64,000 bases of DNA from Mitsuaria chitosanitabida ATCC BAA-476 = NBRC 102408 (GTDB lineage Bacteria; Pseudomonadota; Gammaproteobacteria; Burkholderiales; Burkholderiaceae_C): NCBI RefSeq assembly GCF_001598255.1, contig NZ_BCYP01000038.1, forward strand, positions 40,875 through 104,874. Reading direction: 5' to 3'. Of this stretch, positions 27,130-36,067 are shown one piece after another. Under the pieces are notes generated by a model that worked only from the letters and a program-made list of their open reading frames with translations, did no database searches and was not told where the DNA came from. How positions within the stretch are numbered: the first letter of the stretch is position 1; each line of letters opens with the position of its first letter. Position numbers and translations under genes: made by a program.

Positions 27130-28008
27130 CTAGTCCTGCCAGGCCTCCATGACCAGCTCGCGCAGCGCGGTCAGCGCGGGATCCTCCGGGCCCTCCTTCT
27201 GGAGCCAGCACAGCCAGGTCTCGTCCTGCCAGTGCGGCCAGATGCGCAACTCGCCGGCCTTGGCGGCATCCTCGGCCTGGTCGATGCGCAGCACCGCGGC
27301 GCCCAGGCCGCTGGCGACCATGCCGCGCACGGCGGCCTCGGTCTCGGCCATCAGGCTGTGCGCGGGCTCGCGGCCGGCGCTCTGGAACAGCCGCTCCGCC
27401 GCGGGGCGCAGGCCGCAATCCGGCGGCACGCCGATCCAGGGGAGCGACAGCAGCGCATCGCGCGACACCGGCCACTCCCGGTCCGCGAAGCGCCTGGGCA
27501 CGGCCACCGCCAGCGCCATGCGACGCAGGCGCTGCACGACCAGGCCATCGGCGGACTCGCCGTCATAGAGCACGTAGGCGCAATCGACCTCGCCGCGGCG
27601 CAAGGCCTGCACGCTGTGCAGCGACAGCCGCTGCATCAACTGCAGGCCGATGCCGGGATGGCGCTCGGCCAGCTTGACCAGCACTTCCCCCAGGCGCAGC
27701 GACAGCGGGTCCGTCACGGTGCCCATGCGCAGCACGCCCTGCACCTCGCCGCGGATCTGCGCGGCGGCCTGACGCAGGCGCTGGGCCGCGTCCAGCGTGC
27801 GGCGCGCCTCGTCGACGAGGCGCTCGCCCGCGGGGGTGAGGCTCATGCCGCGCGAGCTGCGCTCGAACAGCTGCACGCCCAGTTCCTCCTCCAGCGCCTT
27901 GATCTGGGCGCTGACGGCGGGCACGCTGGTGAAGACCTTCTCCGCGGCGCGGGTCAGGTTCCGTTCGGCCACGACGGCCAGAAAACTCTTCAGCTGGTAA
28001 AGCTCCAT
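27130..28008 (-). CDS. LysR-family transcriptional regulator
   Basis: A 292-residue LysR-type regulator. The N-terminal helix-turn-helix MELYQLKSFLAVVAERNLTRAAEKVFTSVPAVSAQIKALEEELGVQLFER (in segments) begins exactly at the ATG at 28008. The effector-binding domain fills the rest. It diverges from the EamA transporter gene with 134 bp between them, the usual arrangement for a LysR protein and its target. An inverted GTTTCTCCAAAC at 28049-28060 could be part of its binding site. The ligand is unknown. Confidence 0.92.
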   Translation of the reverse strand: MELYQLKSFLAVVAERNLTRAAEKVFTSVPAVSAQIKALEEELGVQLFERSSRGMSLTPAGERLVDEARRTLDAAQRLRQAAAQIRGEVQGVLRMGTVTDPLSLRLGEVLVKLAERHPGIGLQLMQRLSLHSVQALRRGEVDCAYVLYDGESADGLVVQRLRRMALAVAVPRRFADREWPVSRDALLSLPWIGVPPDCGLRPAAERLFQSAGREPAHSLMAETEAAVRGMVASGLGAAVLRIDQAEDAAKAGELRIWPHWQDETWLCWLQKEGPEDPALTALRELVMEAWQD

Positions 28009-28142
28009 GGGTCGTGATTGTGGCGAGCCCGTGTGGCCGCATCGTTCGGTTTCTCCAAACGCCCGTTCCAAACTTGCACATGGACCCCGCGCGGGGCGCC
28101 GCCCAGACTTCGCTCCATCGAAGTCCCGAAGCGAGTGCCCTC

Positions 28143-29183
28143 ATGAAATCCGCCAGCCCGGCCGCCTCCGGCCTCACCGCCAGTCCCCTCGCCGCCACCG
28201 TCGCGATGCTCTTCGCGGCGATCTCGTGGGGCAGCCTCTTCCTCGTGGGCAAGCCCGTGCTGAGCCGGCTCGATCCCATCTGGTTCACCGCGCTGCGCTA
28301 CCTGCTCGCGGGCATCGGCATGACGCTGCTGGTCATCCTCTTCGGTGAGAAGCCCTGGACCAAGCTGCGCGCGCACTGGGGAACGCTGACGGGTTACGGC
28401 GTGCTCGGCTACGGCTTCTTCGGCGTGCTGGTGCTGGAGGGTCTCAAGCTGTCGCTGCCCTCGCACGGCGCGGTGCTGATGGCCACGCTGCCGCTGACCA
28501 CGATCCTCCTGCGCTGGCTGCTCGACGGTCATCGCCCCGGCCTGGGCGTGCTCGGCGCCGCGGTGCTCGCGATGGCCGGCGTGGTGCTGGTGTCGGGCGT
28601 GCTGGGCCATGGCGACGGCCCGCCGCACCTGCTGCTGGGCGATGCGTTGACGCTGGTCGGCACGCTCGGCTGGGCGCTCTACACGCGCGGCGCGGCCAAG
28701 GTCCCCACGCTCAGCCCGCTCGAGTACACCGGCCTGACCGCGATCTCCGCGCTGCCGTGGCAATTGCTGTTCGCCGTCGTCGTCACGGCGGCCGGCTGGA
28801 TCGACGCGCCCCGTTGGCAAGACCTGCCCCCGATCGCGCCGCATCTGATCTACATCGCGGCCGTGCCCACGGTCGCCGCGGTGATCGCCTTCAACTTCGG
28901 CGTGCGCCGCCTGGGGGCCTCGCACGGCACGCTGTTCCTCAACGGGGTGCCGGTGTCGGCCCTGCTGATGAGCGTCGCGCTGGGTCAGCATCCGGCGATG
29001 CAGGAGTGGATCGGCGCCGCCCTGGTCATCGCGGCGCTGACGCTGAGCACCCGCTCCCCGGGCAAGGCGCCGGCCGCGTCGGCCTCGAGCGCGCCTTCGG
29101 CCGCCGCCAGGAGCGCCACGCCTCACGACACCGTGAAGCCGAGGGCGCCCCTCGTCGTCGGCGGGCGTTGCCCGGCCGCCTGA
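28143..29183 (+). CDS. EamA/DMT-family inner-membrane transporter
   Basis: A 346-residue protein with ten predicted membrane helices in two EamA repeats, such as the first-helix segment LAATVAMLFAAISWGSLFLVGKP and the second-repeat start HLLLGDALTLVGTLGWALYTR. DMT members export amino acids, nucleotides or other metabolites. After residue 300 there is an Ala/Ser/Pro-rich cytoplasmic tail. It is divergent from the LysR gene, which probably regulates it. ATG at 28143 is chosen at the beginning of the conserved region; the open frame upstream overlaps the LysR promoter. Confidence 0.88.
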   Translation: MKSASPAASGLTASPLAATVAMLFAAISWGSLFLVGKPVLSRLDPIWFTALRYLLAGIGMTLLVILFGEKPWTKLRAHWGTLTGYGVLGYGFFGVLVLEGLKLSLPSHGAVLMATLPLTTILLRWLLDGHRPGLGVLGAAVLAMAGVVLVSGVLGHGDGPPHLLLGDALTLVGTLGWALYTRGAAKVPTLSPLEYTGLTAISALPWQLLFAVVVTAAGWIDAPRWQDLPPIAPHLIYIAAVPTVAAVIAFNFGVRRLGASHGTLFLNGVPVSALLMSVALGQHPAMQEWIGAALVIAALTLSTRSPGKAPAASASSAPSAAARSATPHDTVKPRAPLVVGGRCPAA

Positions 29184-29324
29184 TCGCGGCGCCGATCCGG
29201 CCGCTCCCCTGGAACCCCGCGGCATCGTGGAATGCCCGGGGTTCATGGCTTTTGGCACGCCATGTCTTTTGACATAGCCTGTCGGGTCCGTCGGGCCGCG
29301 GCCCACGCCAGTCACAAGCTTGCA

Positions 29325-31349
29325 ATGAAGAACGTTTTCCGTCTGACCACCCTGGCCCTGCTGATGACCCTCGGCGGTGGCGCCGCGATGGCCGCGCCGC
29401 CCGCGTCCGGCCTCACGCTGAAGGATTTCGACAAGAGCGTGCGCCCGCAGGACGATCTGTTCCAGGCCGCCAACGGGCACTGGCTCAAGACGACCGAGAT
29501 CCCCGCCGACAAGTCCTCCTTCGGCGCCTTCCACGAGCTGGCCGACCTGTCCGACAAGCGCGTGCGCGCCATCATCGACGCGCTGGCCAAGAAGAAGGCC
29601 AAGGCCGGCTCGGTGGACCAGAAGGTCGGCGACTACTACGCCGCCTACATGAACACCGCGGCCATCGACAAGGCCGGCCTGACGCCGGTCAAGCCGCTGC
29701 TGGACAGCATCGCCGCGATCCAGACCCGCGCACAGCTGGCCACCTGGCTGGGCGCGCAGACCGGCGTGGTCGACAGCCCGTTCCCGTTGGCCATCGAGGC
29801 CGACTACCAGGACCCGACCATCAACCGCCTGCAGACCTGGCAGGGCGGCCTGGGTCTGCCGGACCGCGACTACTACCTCAAGAAGGACGACGAGCGCCTG
29901 TCCAAGGCCCGCTCGGCCTACGCGACCTATCTGCAGGCCCTGGCCCGCGCCGCCGGCATCGCCGATCCCGAGGGCAGCGCCCAGCGCGTGATCGCCTTCG
30001 AGGAGAAGCTGGCCGAGGTGCAATGGGACAAGGTCTCCAACCGCGACCCGCAGAAGACCTACAACCCGATGACGCCGGCCGAGCTGGCGCAGAAGGCGCC
30101 GGGCTTCGACTGGACGGCCTTCCTCACCGCGGCCTCGCTGCCGGGTCTGGACAAGCTGTCGGCCTCGCAGCCCAGCTACCTGACCGGCGCGGCCAAGCTG
30201 CTGGGCGAGGCCTCGCTGGACGACATCAAGCTGTACCTGAGTTTCCGCGCGCTGGACGCCAACGCGACCGTGCTGCCCAAGGCCTATCGTGACGCGCACT
30301 TCCAGTTCCACGGCGCGGCGCTGACCGGCGCCAAGGCGCCGCTGCCGCGTTGGCAGCAGGCGGTGGGCAACGTCAACGGCGCGCTGGGCGAGGCCGTGGG
30401 CGAGGTCTATGTGCAGCGCTACTTCCCGGCGGCCGACAAGGCCCGCATGCTGGAGCTGGTGCACAACCTGCTGGCCTCGTACAAGGAGTCCATCGACAAG
30501 CTGAGCTGGATGACGCCCGCGACCAAGGCGCAGGCGCAGGACAAGCTGTCCAAGTACATGATCAAGATCGGCTACCCCGACGTCTGGCGCGACTATGGCG
30601 CGCTCGACGTGCGCGCGGGTGACGCCGTCGGCAACGGCCTGCGCGCCGCGGCCTTCGAGTGGAAGCGCCAGGCCGCGAAGGCCAGCAAGCCGGTCGATCG
30701 CCGCGAGTGGCTGATGACGCCGCAGACCGTCAACGCGTACTACAACCCGACGATGAACGAGATCGTCTTCCCGGCGGCGATCCTGCAGCCGCCGTTCTAC
30801 AACACGAAGGCGGACGACGCGGCGAACTACGGCGCGATCGGCGCCGTGATCGGTCACGAGATCAGCCACGGCTTCGACGACCAGGGCAGCCAGTTCGACG
30901 GCGACGGCAAGCTGCGCAACTGGTGGACGGACGACGACCGCAAGGCCTTCGACGCCATCGGCGCCAAGCTGGTCGCGCAGTACGAGGGCTACGAGCCGAT
31001 CGCGGGCAAGCACCTGAACGGGAAGCTGACGCTGGGCGAGAACATCGCCGACCTGTCGGGCCTGCAGATCGCCTACAAGGCCTATCTGCGCTCGCTGGGC
31101 GGCAAGCCCGCGCCGGTGATCGACGGCTTCACGGGCGAGCAGCGCTTCTTCATGGGCTGGTCGCAGGCCTGGCGCGAGAAGGCGCGTGACGAGCGCAAGC
31201 TGCAGCTGCTGACCATCGACCCGCACTCGCCGCCGGAGTTCCGCGCCAATGGCGCCGCCATCAACCATGACGGCTTCCACGACGCGTTCAAGACCAAGCA
31301 GGGCGACAAGATGTACAAGGCGCCGGAGGATCGGATCCGCATCTGGTGA
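29325..31349 (+). CDS. pepO: M13-family zinc metalloendopeptidase (PepO/neprilysin-like)
   Basis: A 674-residue M13 peptidase with a signal peptide (cleavage after MAA near residue 25), so it acts in the periplasm or outside. The zinc motif HEISH is at 511-515 (VIGHEISHGFDDQG), and the third zinc ligand lies in ENIAD starting near E572. The C-terminal substrate-binding NPHSPPEFR-type segment (IDPHSPPEFRANG) and FxxAF follow the family, and the length is standard. M13 enzymes cleave oligopeptides. It is monocistronic and ends at a strong terminator. Confidence 0.94.
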   Translation: MKNVFRLTTLALLMTLGGGAAMAAPPASGLTLKDFDKSVRPQDDLFQAANGHWLKTTEIPADKSSFGAFHELADLSDKRVRAIIDALAKKKAKAGSVDQKVGDYYAAYMNTAAIDKAGLTPVKPLLDSIAAIQTRAQLATWLGAQTGVVDSPFPLAIEADYQDPTINRLQTWQGGLGLPDRDYYLKKDDERLSKARSAYATYLQALARAAGIADPEGSAQRVIAFEEKLAEVQWDKVSNRDPQKTYNPMTPAELAQKAPGFDWTAFLTAASLPGLDKLSASQPSYLTGAAKLLGEASLDDIKLYLSFRALDANATVLPKAYRDAHFQFHGAALTGAKAPLPRWQQAVGNVNGALGEAVGEVYVQRYFPAADKARMLELVHNLLASYKESIDKLSWMTPATKAQAQDKLSKYMIKIGYPDVWRDYGALDVRAGDAVGNGLRAAAFEWKRQAAKASKPVDRREWLMTPQTVNAYYNPTMNEIVFPAAILQPPFYNTKADDAANYGAIGAVIGHEISHGFDDQGSQFDGDGKLRNWWTDDDRKAFDAIGAKLVAQYEGYEPIAGKHLNGKLTLGENIADLSGLQIAYKAYLRSLGGKPAPVIDGFTGEQRFFMGWSQAWREKARDERKLQLLTIDPHSPPEFRANGAAINHDGFHDAFKTKQGDKMYKAPEDRIRIW

Positions 31350-31356
31350 GAGCCCG

Positions 31357-31398
31357 AAGACCCTCACCCCTGCCCTCTCCCGCAAGCGGGAGAGGGGG
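31357..31398. repeat. REP-like element, copy 1
   Basis: A 42-bp element containing the palindrome CCCTCTCCCGCAAGCGGGAG plus AGGG, preceded by AAGACCCTCACCCCTG. The same family occurs twice, in inverted orientation, at 60816-60856 and 60959-61000. It lies in the 3' region of the peptidase gene. Confidence 0.75.
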
Positions 31399-31423
31399 TA
31401 GGCGCGAAAGAGGGCGACCAACG

Positions 31424-31452
31424 ACGGCCGGGGATTCCCGGCCGTTTTTTTA
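31424..31452 (+). terminator. terminator of the M13 peptidase gene
   Basis: A 9-bp stem ACGGCCGGG / CCCGGCCGT with four-base loop, then seven to eight T. It lies directly before the stop of the convergent glucokinase gene. Confidence 0.85.
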
Positions 31453-32499
31453 TCAATGCGTGGGCGTGTCTCGATCCAGGGCCCGCCCCGCGCCGAGCAG
31501 CGCGGCCTGCTCCGTCTCGTGCACGACGAAGGTCGGGATGGCTCGCAGGTAGGCAGTCAATCGCCCGGCCGACTCGAAGCGCGCCCGGAACGGGCTGCGG
31601 TCGAACCACTCCCCCAGCCGCGGCACGATGCCGCCGCCGATGTAGAGCCCGCCACGCGCGCCCAGCGTCAGCGCGACGTTGCCGGCGACATCCCCCAGCA
31701 GCGCGCAGAACATCGTCACCACCTCGCTGCTGAAGGGCTCACCGGCCAACGCCGCCGCGGTGATCGCCGGCGCGGCGCGGCCCTCGCCGGGCGCGAGCTT
31801 CAGCCCGCGCAACTCGGCCAGCGCCGTGTAGAGGTTCTCCAGCCCCGGTCCCGAGACCGCGCGCTCCGCCGACACGTGGCCGAAGCGCCGATGCAGCAGA
31901 TCCAGCACCGCGCGCTCCTCCGGGTCGTAGGAAGCGAGCGTCATGTGCCCACCCTCGCCCGCGACGGCGACCGGCGTGCCGCCGTCCTCCGACGGCAGCA
32001 GACCCGACACGCCCAGGCCGGTGCCCGGTCCCACCAGCCCCATCGGACCGCCGACGACCGCCTCGCCGCCGCCGATGCGGCGCGTGGACCGCGGCCCCAT
32101 CGCCGGCAGCACCGGCAGCGCCAGCGCGAGCGCCGCGAAGTCGTTGATCACCAGCAGCCGCTCCGCCCCGAGCGCCGATTGCAGCGCGCGCGTCGAGAAG
32201 CTCCAGTGGTGATTGGTCATCCGCACGTGATCGCCGGTGACCGCCGTCGCGATGCCGATCGCGCAGCGCTTCGGCTTGGGCAGGCCCTCGCGATGCAGGT
32301 GATAGAAGATCGCGTCGGCCAGCGAGTCGAACTCCCGGCAGACATAGCGGGCCACGTGCGACAGCGGCGAGGTCGCCGTCTCCTGGCTGGCGAAGCGCAC
32401 CTGCGTGCCGCCGACGTCCACCAGCAGCCGCGACGGCGCGTCGCCGCGCGCCGGCATGTCCTGGTCATGCCCCGCGCCGTGATCCACGCCCTGCCCCAT
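31453..32499 (-). CDS. glk: glucokinase
   Basis: A 348-residue ATP-dependent glucokinase of the bacterial Glk/ROK-like ASKHA fold. The phosphate-1 loop LLVDVGGTQVRFA, INDFAALALALP, GPGTGLGVSGLL, GEGGHMTLASYDPEE (the EGGH glucose-binding signature) and GGLYIGGGIVPRL are all intact. It phosphorylates cytosolic glucose, here probably that released by the beta-glucosidase encoded just upstream. ATG at 32499 has AAGGAG nine bases upstream; the first 20 residues are an extra His/Asp/Gly-rich lead. It is the last gene of the glucoside locus. Confidence 0.93.
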   Translation of the reverse strand: MGQGVDHGAGHDQDMPARGDAPSRLLVDVGGTQVRFASQETATSPLSHVARYVCREFDSLADAIFYHLHREGLPKPKRCAIGIATAVTGDHVRMTNHHWSFSTRALQSALGAERLLVINDFAALALALPVLPAMGPRSTRRIGGGEAVVGGPMGLVGPGTGLGVSGLLPSEDGGTPVAVAGEGGHMTLASYDPEERAVLDLLHRRFGHVSAERAVSGPGLENLYTALAELRGLKLAPGEGRAAPAITAAALAGEPFSSEVVTMFCALLGDVAGNVALTLGARGGLYIGGGIVPRLGEWFDRSPFRARFESAGRLTAYLRAIPTFVVHETEQAALLGAGRALDRDTPTH

Positions 32500-32645
32500 G
32501 CCGTCCACTCCTTGTCGCTCGTGCCGCGCCGGCGGGCGTTGCTGCCCGCCCTGCGCGAAAGCCCAGGATGTTGCCACGGTCCGGTGCTCGCGCCAGGAAG
32601 TACCGGGAGGGGTCGGAAGGGGCGGTGATCCGCGCGGGCCGGCGA

Positions 32646-34133
32646 TCAGGGGCGCGCGGCCTTGAACGCGCCGATCATGTCGCGGTACCAGTGCGCGCTG
32701 TCCTTGGCCAGCCGCTGCTGCGTCGCGTAGTCGACGTGGAACAGACCGAAGCGCTTCTCGTAGCCCGAGTTCCACTCGAAGTTGTCCAGCAGGCTCCAGT
32801 AGAAGTAGCCCCGCACGTCCGCGCCCAGCGCCACCGCCTGCGCCAGCGCCTCCAGATGGCCGCGCAGATAGGCGATGCGCTGCGCGTCCGGCACGCGGCC
32901 GTCGACGACGCTGTCGGCGTTGGCCATGCCGTTCTCGGTGATGTAGATGGGCGGCGGCGTGTACTCGCGGCTGATGCGCAGCAGATGCTGGGTCAGCGCC
33001 TGCGGGTAGATCTCCCAGCCCATGTCGGTGAAGCCCAGCTCCCCGGGCGGGGTCACGAACTGCTGGCGGCCGTTGAGCACGCTGCGGGTGTAGAAGTTGA
33101 CGCCCAGGAAGTCCAGCGGCTGCTGGATCAGCGCCAGGTCGCCAGCCTCGATGACCGGCGCGTCGGCGCCCAGGTGCTCGACGATGTCGGCCGGGTACTG
33201 GCCACGGAACACCGGGTCCATGTACCAGCGCACATTGGTGCCGTCGTCGATGCGCGCGGCGCGGCGATCCTCCTCGTTGAGCGGATCGGCGGGGAACGAG
33301 GGCGTGTGGTTCAGCACGATGCCCAGTTGGGCCTTGGGCCCCACCGCGCGCATCGCCTGGATCGCCGCGCCATGCATCATCAACAGGTGATGCGAGACCT
33401 GGTAGGCCTCCGCGCGGTTCGTGTGCCCCGGCGCGAACTGCGCGGTCTCGTAGCCCAGCGTGGCCGAGCACCAGGGCTCGTTCAGCGTGGCGATGGTGGA
33501 CAGCCGATCGCCGAAGCGGCGGGCGATCTCGGCGGCGTACTCGGCGAACAGCGCCACCACCTCGCGCGACAGCAGCCCGCCGATCGATTCATCGAGCGCC
33601 TGCGGCAGGTCCCAGTGATAGAGCGTCGCGTTGGGCCGGATGCCGGCCTCGAGCAGCGTGTCGATGAGCCGGTCGTAGAACGCGAAGCCGGCTTCATTCC
33701 ACGCGCCACGACCCTGCGGCCGCACCCGCGGCCAGGAGAAGGAGAAGCGGTAGGCCTCCAGGCCCAGCCACTGCATCAGCTTCACGTCCTCGGGATAGCG
33801 GCGGTAGTGGTCGCAGGCCACGTCGATGTTGGACGCGTCCTTGATGCGGCCCGGCTGGGCGCAGAAGCGGTCCCAGATGGACTCGCCCTTGCCGTCCTCG
33901 CGGGCGGCGCCCTCGATCTGCGCGGCGCTGGTCGCGGAGCCCCATTCGAAGCCCGCGGGCAGCGACTGGATCAGGGTCTGGAAGGTGGCGGTGTCGGCGG
34001 CGGGGTGGGCGTCGTTCGCGTGCATGGTGGCGGAGGTCGTCGAAGGAGTCGAGGAAGGTGTCGGAATGATCGATCGGGTCGGGTCCTGCGCGGCTGTCGA
34101 CGCGACCGGATCGGGTTGGTGCGGGGAGGTCAT
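32646..34133 (-). CDS. bglB: GH1 beta-glucosidase
   Basis: A 495-residue family 1 glycoside hydrolase that cleaves beta-glucosides such as cellobiose. The acid/base glutamate is in TLNEPWC and the nucleophile in IYITENGMAN. FEWGSATSAAQIEG, YHWDLPQAL and WSLLDNFEWNSGYEKRFGL form the rest of the active site. There is no signal peptide, so it is cytosolic. The ATG at 34133 has GGAG five bases ahead; it adds about 36 Ser/Thr/Pro-rich residues before the conserved core, and the ATG at 34025 is an alternative. It follows the permease gene by 29 nt. Confidence 0.94.
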   Translation of the reverse strand: MTSPHQPDPVASTAAQDPTRSIIPTPSSTPSTTSATMHANDAHPAADTATFQTLIQSLPAGFEWGSATSAAQIEGAAREDGKGESIWDRFCAQPGRIKDASNIDVACDHYRRYPEDVKLMQWLGLEAYRFSFSWPRVRPQGRGAWNEAGFAFYDRLIDTLLEAGIRPNATLYHWDLPQALDESIGGLLSREVVALFAEYAAEIARRFGDRLSTIATLNEPWCSATLGYETAQFAPGHTNRAEAYQVSHHLLMMHGAAIQAMRAVGPKAQLGIVLNHTPSFPADPLNEEDRRAARIDDGTNVRWYMDPVFRGQYPADIVEHLGADAPVIEAGDLALIQQPLDFLGVNFYTRSVLNGRQQFVTPPGELGFTDMGWEIYPQALTQHLLRISREYTPPPIYITENGMANADSVVDGRVPDAQRIAYLRGHLEALAQAVALGADVRGYFYWSLLDNFEWNSGYEKRFGLFHVDYATQQRLAKDSAHWYRDMIGAFKAARP

Positions 34134-34162
34134 GGCGGCTCCGGCGTGAGGGTCCGCGCGGT

Positions 34163-35041
34163 TCAGCCGCGCACGGCTCCCGAGGTGAGCCCGGCGACGA
34201 GCCGCCGGGCGCTGAAGAAGTAGGCGACGAGCAGCGGCAGCATCGCGATGGCGCTGCCCATCATGAGCGCGCCCCACTCGGTGTTGTTGGGCGCCTGCAT
34301 CGACCGCAGGGCCAGCGGCAACGTGTAGTTCTCCGCCGAGCGCATCACCACCAGCGGCGCGACGAAGTTGTTCCAGCTGGCGATGAAGGTGATCAGGCCC
34401 AGCGTGCCCAGCGCGGGCCGCAGCAGCGGCAGCACGATGCTCCAGAAGATGCGCAGTTCCCCGCAGCCATCGATGCGCGCGGCGTCGAGCAGGTCATGCG
34501 GGATCGCGGAGCCGATGTACTGGCGCATCAGGAAGATGCCCAGCGCGCTGGCCGCCGCCGGCACGTAGAGCGCGCGCGGCGTGTCGATCCAGCCCAGCGC
34601 GTCCATCACCATGAAGCTCGGGATCATGTGCAGGAAGCCGGGCAGCATCATCGACCCCAGCACCACCGCGAAGAGCGCCCGCTGGAAGCGGAAGCGGTAG
34701 ATCGCGAAGGCATAGCCCGCGAGCGAGCACAGCAGCAGGTTGAGCGCGGTCGTCATCGTGGCGACGTACAGGCTCATGCCCAGGTTGCGCCAGAAGGGCA
34801 AGCGCTCCTCCAGCAACCGGAGGTTGGACGCGGCCGCGTCGCCGAACCACAGCGGCGGTGGCGTGTTGAAGATCTCGGTACGGCCATGCGTCGCGAAGAC
34901 GAAGGTGAAGTACAGCGGCGCCACCAGCACGATCGCGCCGCCGATCACCAGCAGCCAGGCGAGCACCGTCGACGCCGGTACAGAACGGCGACGCCGCGGC
35001 GTCCAGAGGCGCGGCGCGGGCAACAAGTCAGCGCGCGACAT
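34163..35041 (-). CDS. carbohydrate ABC transporter permease (MalG-like)
   Basis: A 292-residue inner-membrane permease of the CUT1 class with about six membrane helices. The EAA loop reads DLLDAARIDGCGELRIFWSIVLPLLRPAL. It forms a heterodimer with the permease encoded just upstream. ATG at 35041 has GGAGG six bases upstream and overlaps the end of the upstream gene by 14 nt. The locus encodes no ATPase; CUT1 transporters often share one MsiK/UgpC-type ATPase encoded elsewhere. Confidence 0.93.
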   Translation of the reverse strand: MSRADLLPAPRLWTPRRRRSVPASTVLAWLLVIGGAIVLVAPLYFTFVFATHGRTEIFNTPPPLWFGDAAASNLRLLEERLPFWRNLGMSLYVATMTTALNLLLCSLAGYAFAIYRFRFQRALFAVVLGSMMLPGFLHMIPSFMVMDALGWIDTPRALYVPAAASALGIFLMRQYIGSAIPHDLLDAARIDGCGELRIFWSIVLPLLRPALGTLGLITFIASWNNFVAPLVVMRSAENYTLPLALRSMQAPNNTEWGALMMGSAIAMLPLLVAYFFSARRLVAGLTSGAVRG

Positions 35042-36056
35042 CGGCGCCTCCCTGGCGGCCACGTCGGCCGGTTCCCGTGGCGCTGCCCTTACCGCTGCCG
35101 CCGCCGCTTCCTTTGCCGCTGCGAGGGGACGCCGTCTCGTGCCCGAAGAGCTTCGCGTTGACCCAGGTCAGCGCGGCGATCAGCACGAACATCAGCCACG
35201 ACACCGCCGACGCGGTGCCGAAGTCGCCATCCGAGAACGCGGTCCGGTACATGAAGATCGCGCTGGTCATGACCGACGAGGCCACGCCCTTCTCGCCGTC
35301 CACGAGGATGAAGGGCTCCTCGAAGAGCTGCAGGTTGCCGATCAGCGTCAGCGTCACCGCGAAGAACATCATCGGCTTGAGCAGCGGCAGCGTGATGTGG
35401 CGGAACTGCTGCCACTCGCCGGCGCCGTCGATGGTGGCGGCCTCGTAGAGGTCCTTGTCGATGACCTGGAGCGCGGACAGGTAGAGCACCACGTTCCAGC
35501 CCAGGTAGCGCCAGAACACGACGAAGGCGACCGCGGGTCGCGTGTAGTCGGCATCGCCCAGCCAGTCGATGCCGCCATCCTTCATCGCCTGCAACGAGGC
35601 CAGCGGGCTGCCGAGGACGGGGATGCGTGTCAGCTCCGACAGCGCCGCGTTGATCAGGCCGTAGTCCTTGGAGTACAGGGTGCTGAAGATCAGCGCGATC
35701 GCCACGCTCGACGTGATGTAGGGGACGAAGTAGGCCCCGACCAGCAGATCGCGACCGCGCTTGACGCGTCGATGGATGAAGAAGGCCAGCGGCACCGCGA
35801 CCAGATGCTGCGGCAGCCCCGAGACCAGCGCGAACCACGCGGTGTTGATCAGCGAATCGTGAAACCACGGATCGGTGAGCGCGTACCAGTAGTTCTCCAG
35901 CCCGACCCAGTGCATGGTGTGCAGACCCTCGGCCGGATTCCATTGCTGCAGCGAGAGGTAGATCGAGAACAGCAGCGGGAAGGCCGAGAAGACCAGGAAG
36001 AGCGCGAAGAACGGCGCGATGAAGAGATAGGGCGCGGCGCGGCGGGGCAGTCTCAT
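35028..36056 (-). CDS. carbohydrate ABC transporter permease (MalF-like)
   Basis: A 342-residue CUT1 permease with six membrane helices. It begins APYLFIAPFFALFLVFSAFPLLFSIYLS, and the EAA loop is DLYEAATIDGAGEWQQFRHITLPLLKPM. The last 40 residues are a Gly/Ser/Arg-rich tail that overlaps the next gene's start. ATG at 36056 has GAGGAG eight bases upstream and lies 11 nt after the binding-protein gene. With its partner it takes up an oligosaccharide, here probably a beta-glucoside. Confidence 0.93.
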   Translation of the reverse strand: MRLPRRAAPYLFIAPFFALFLVFSAFPLLFSIYLSLQQWNPAEGLHTMHWVGLENYWYALTDPWFHDSLINTAWFALVSGLPQHLVAVPLAFFIHRRVKRGRDLLVGAYFVPYITSSVAIALIFSTLYSKDYGLINAALSELTRIPVLGSPLASLQAMKDGGIDWLGDADYTRPAVAFVVFWRYLGWNVVLYLSALQVIDKDLYEAATIDGAGEWQQFRHITLPLLKPMMFFAVTLTLIGNLQLFEEPFILVDGEKGVASSVMTSAIFMYRTAFSDGDFGTASAVSWLMFVLIAALTWVNAKLFGHETASPRSGKGSGGGSGKGSATGTGRRGRQGGADVAR

Positions 36057-36067
36057 GACGGGACTCC

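Noticed and set aside
27990..31421. Long minus-strand open frame (over 1100 codons) opposite the EamA and peptidase genes
   Set aside because: Same type of GC-driven mirror frame; the plus-strand genes have signal peptide, HExxH and membrane helices that fit real proteins.
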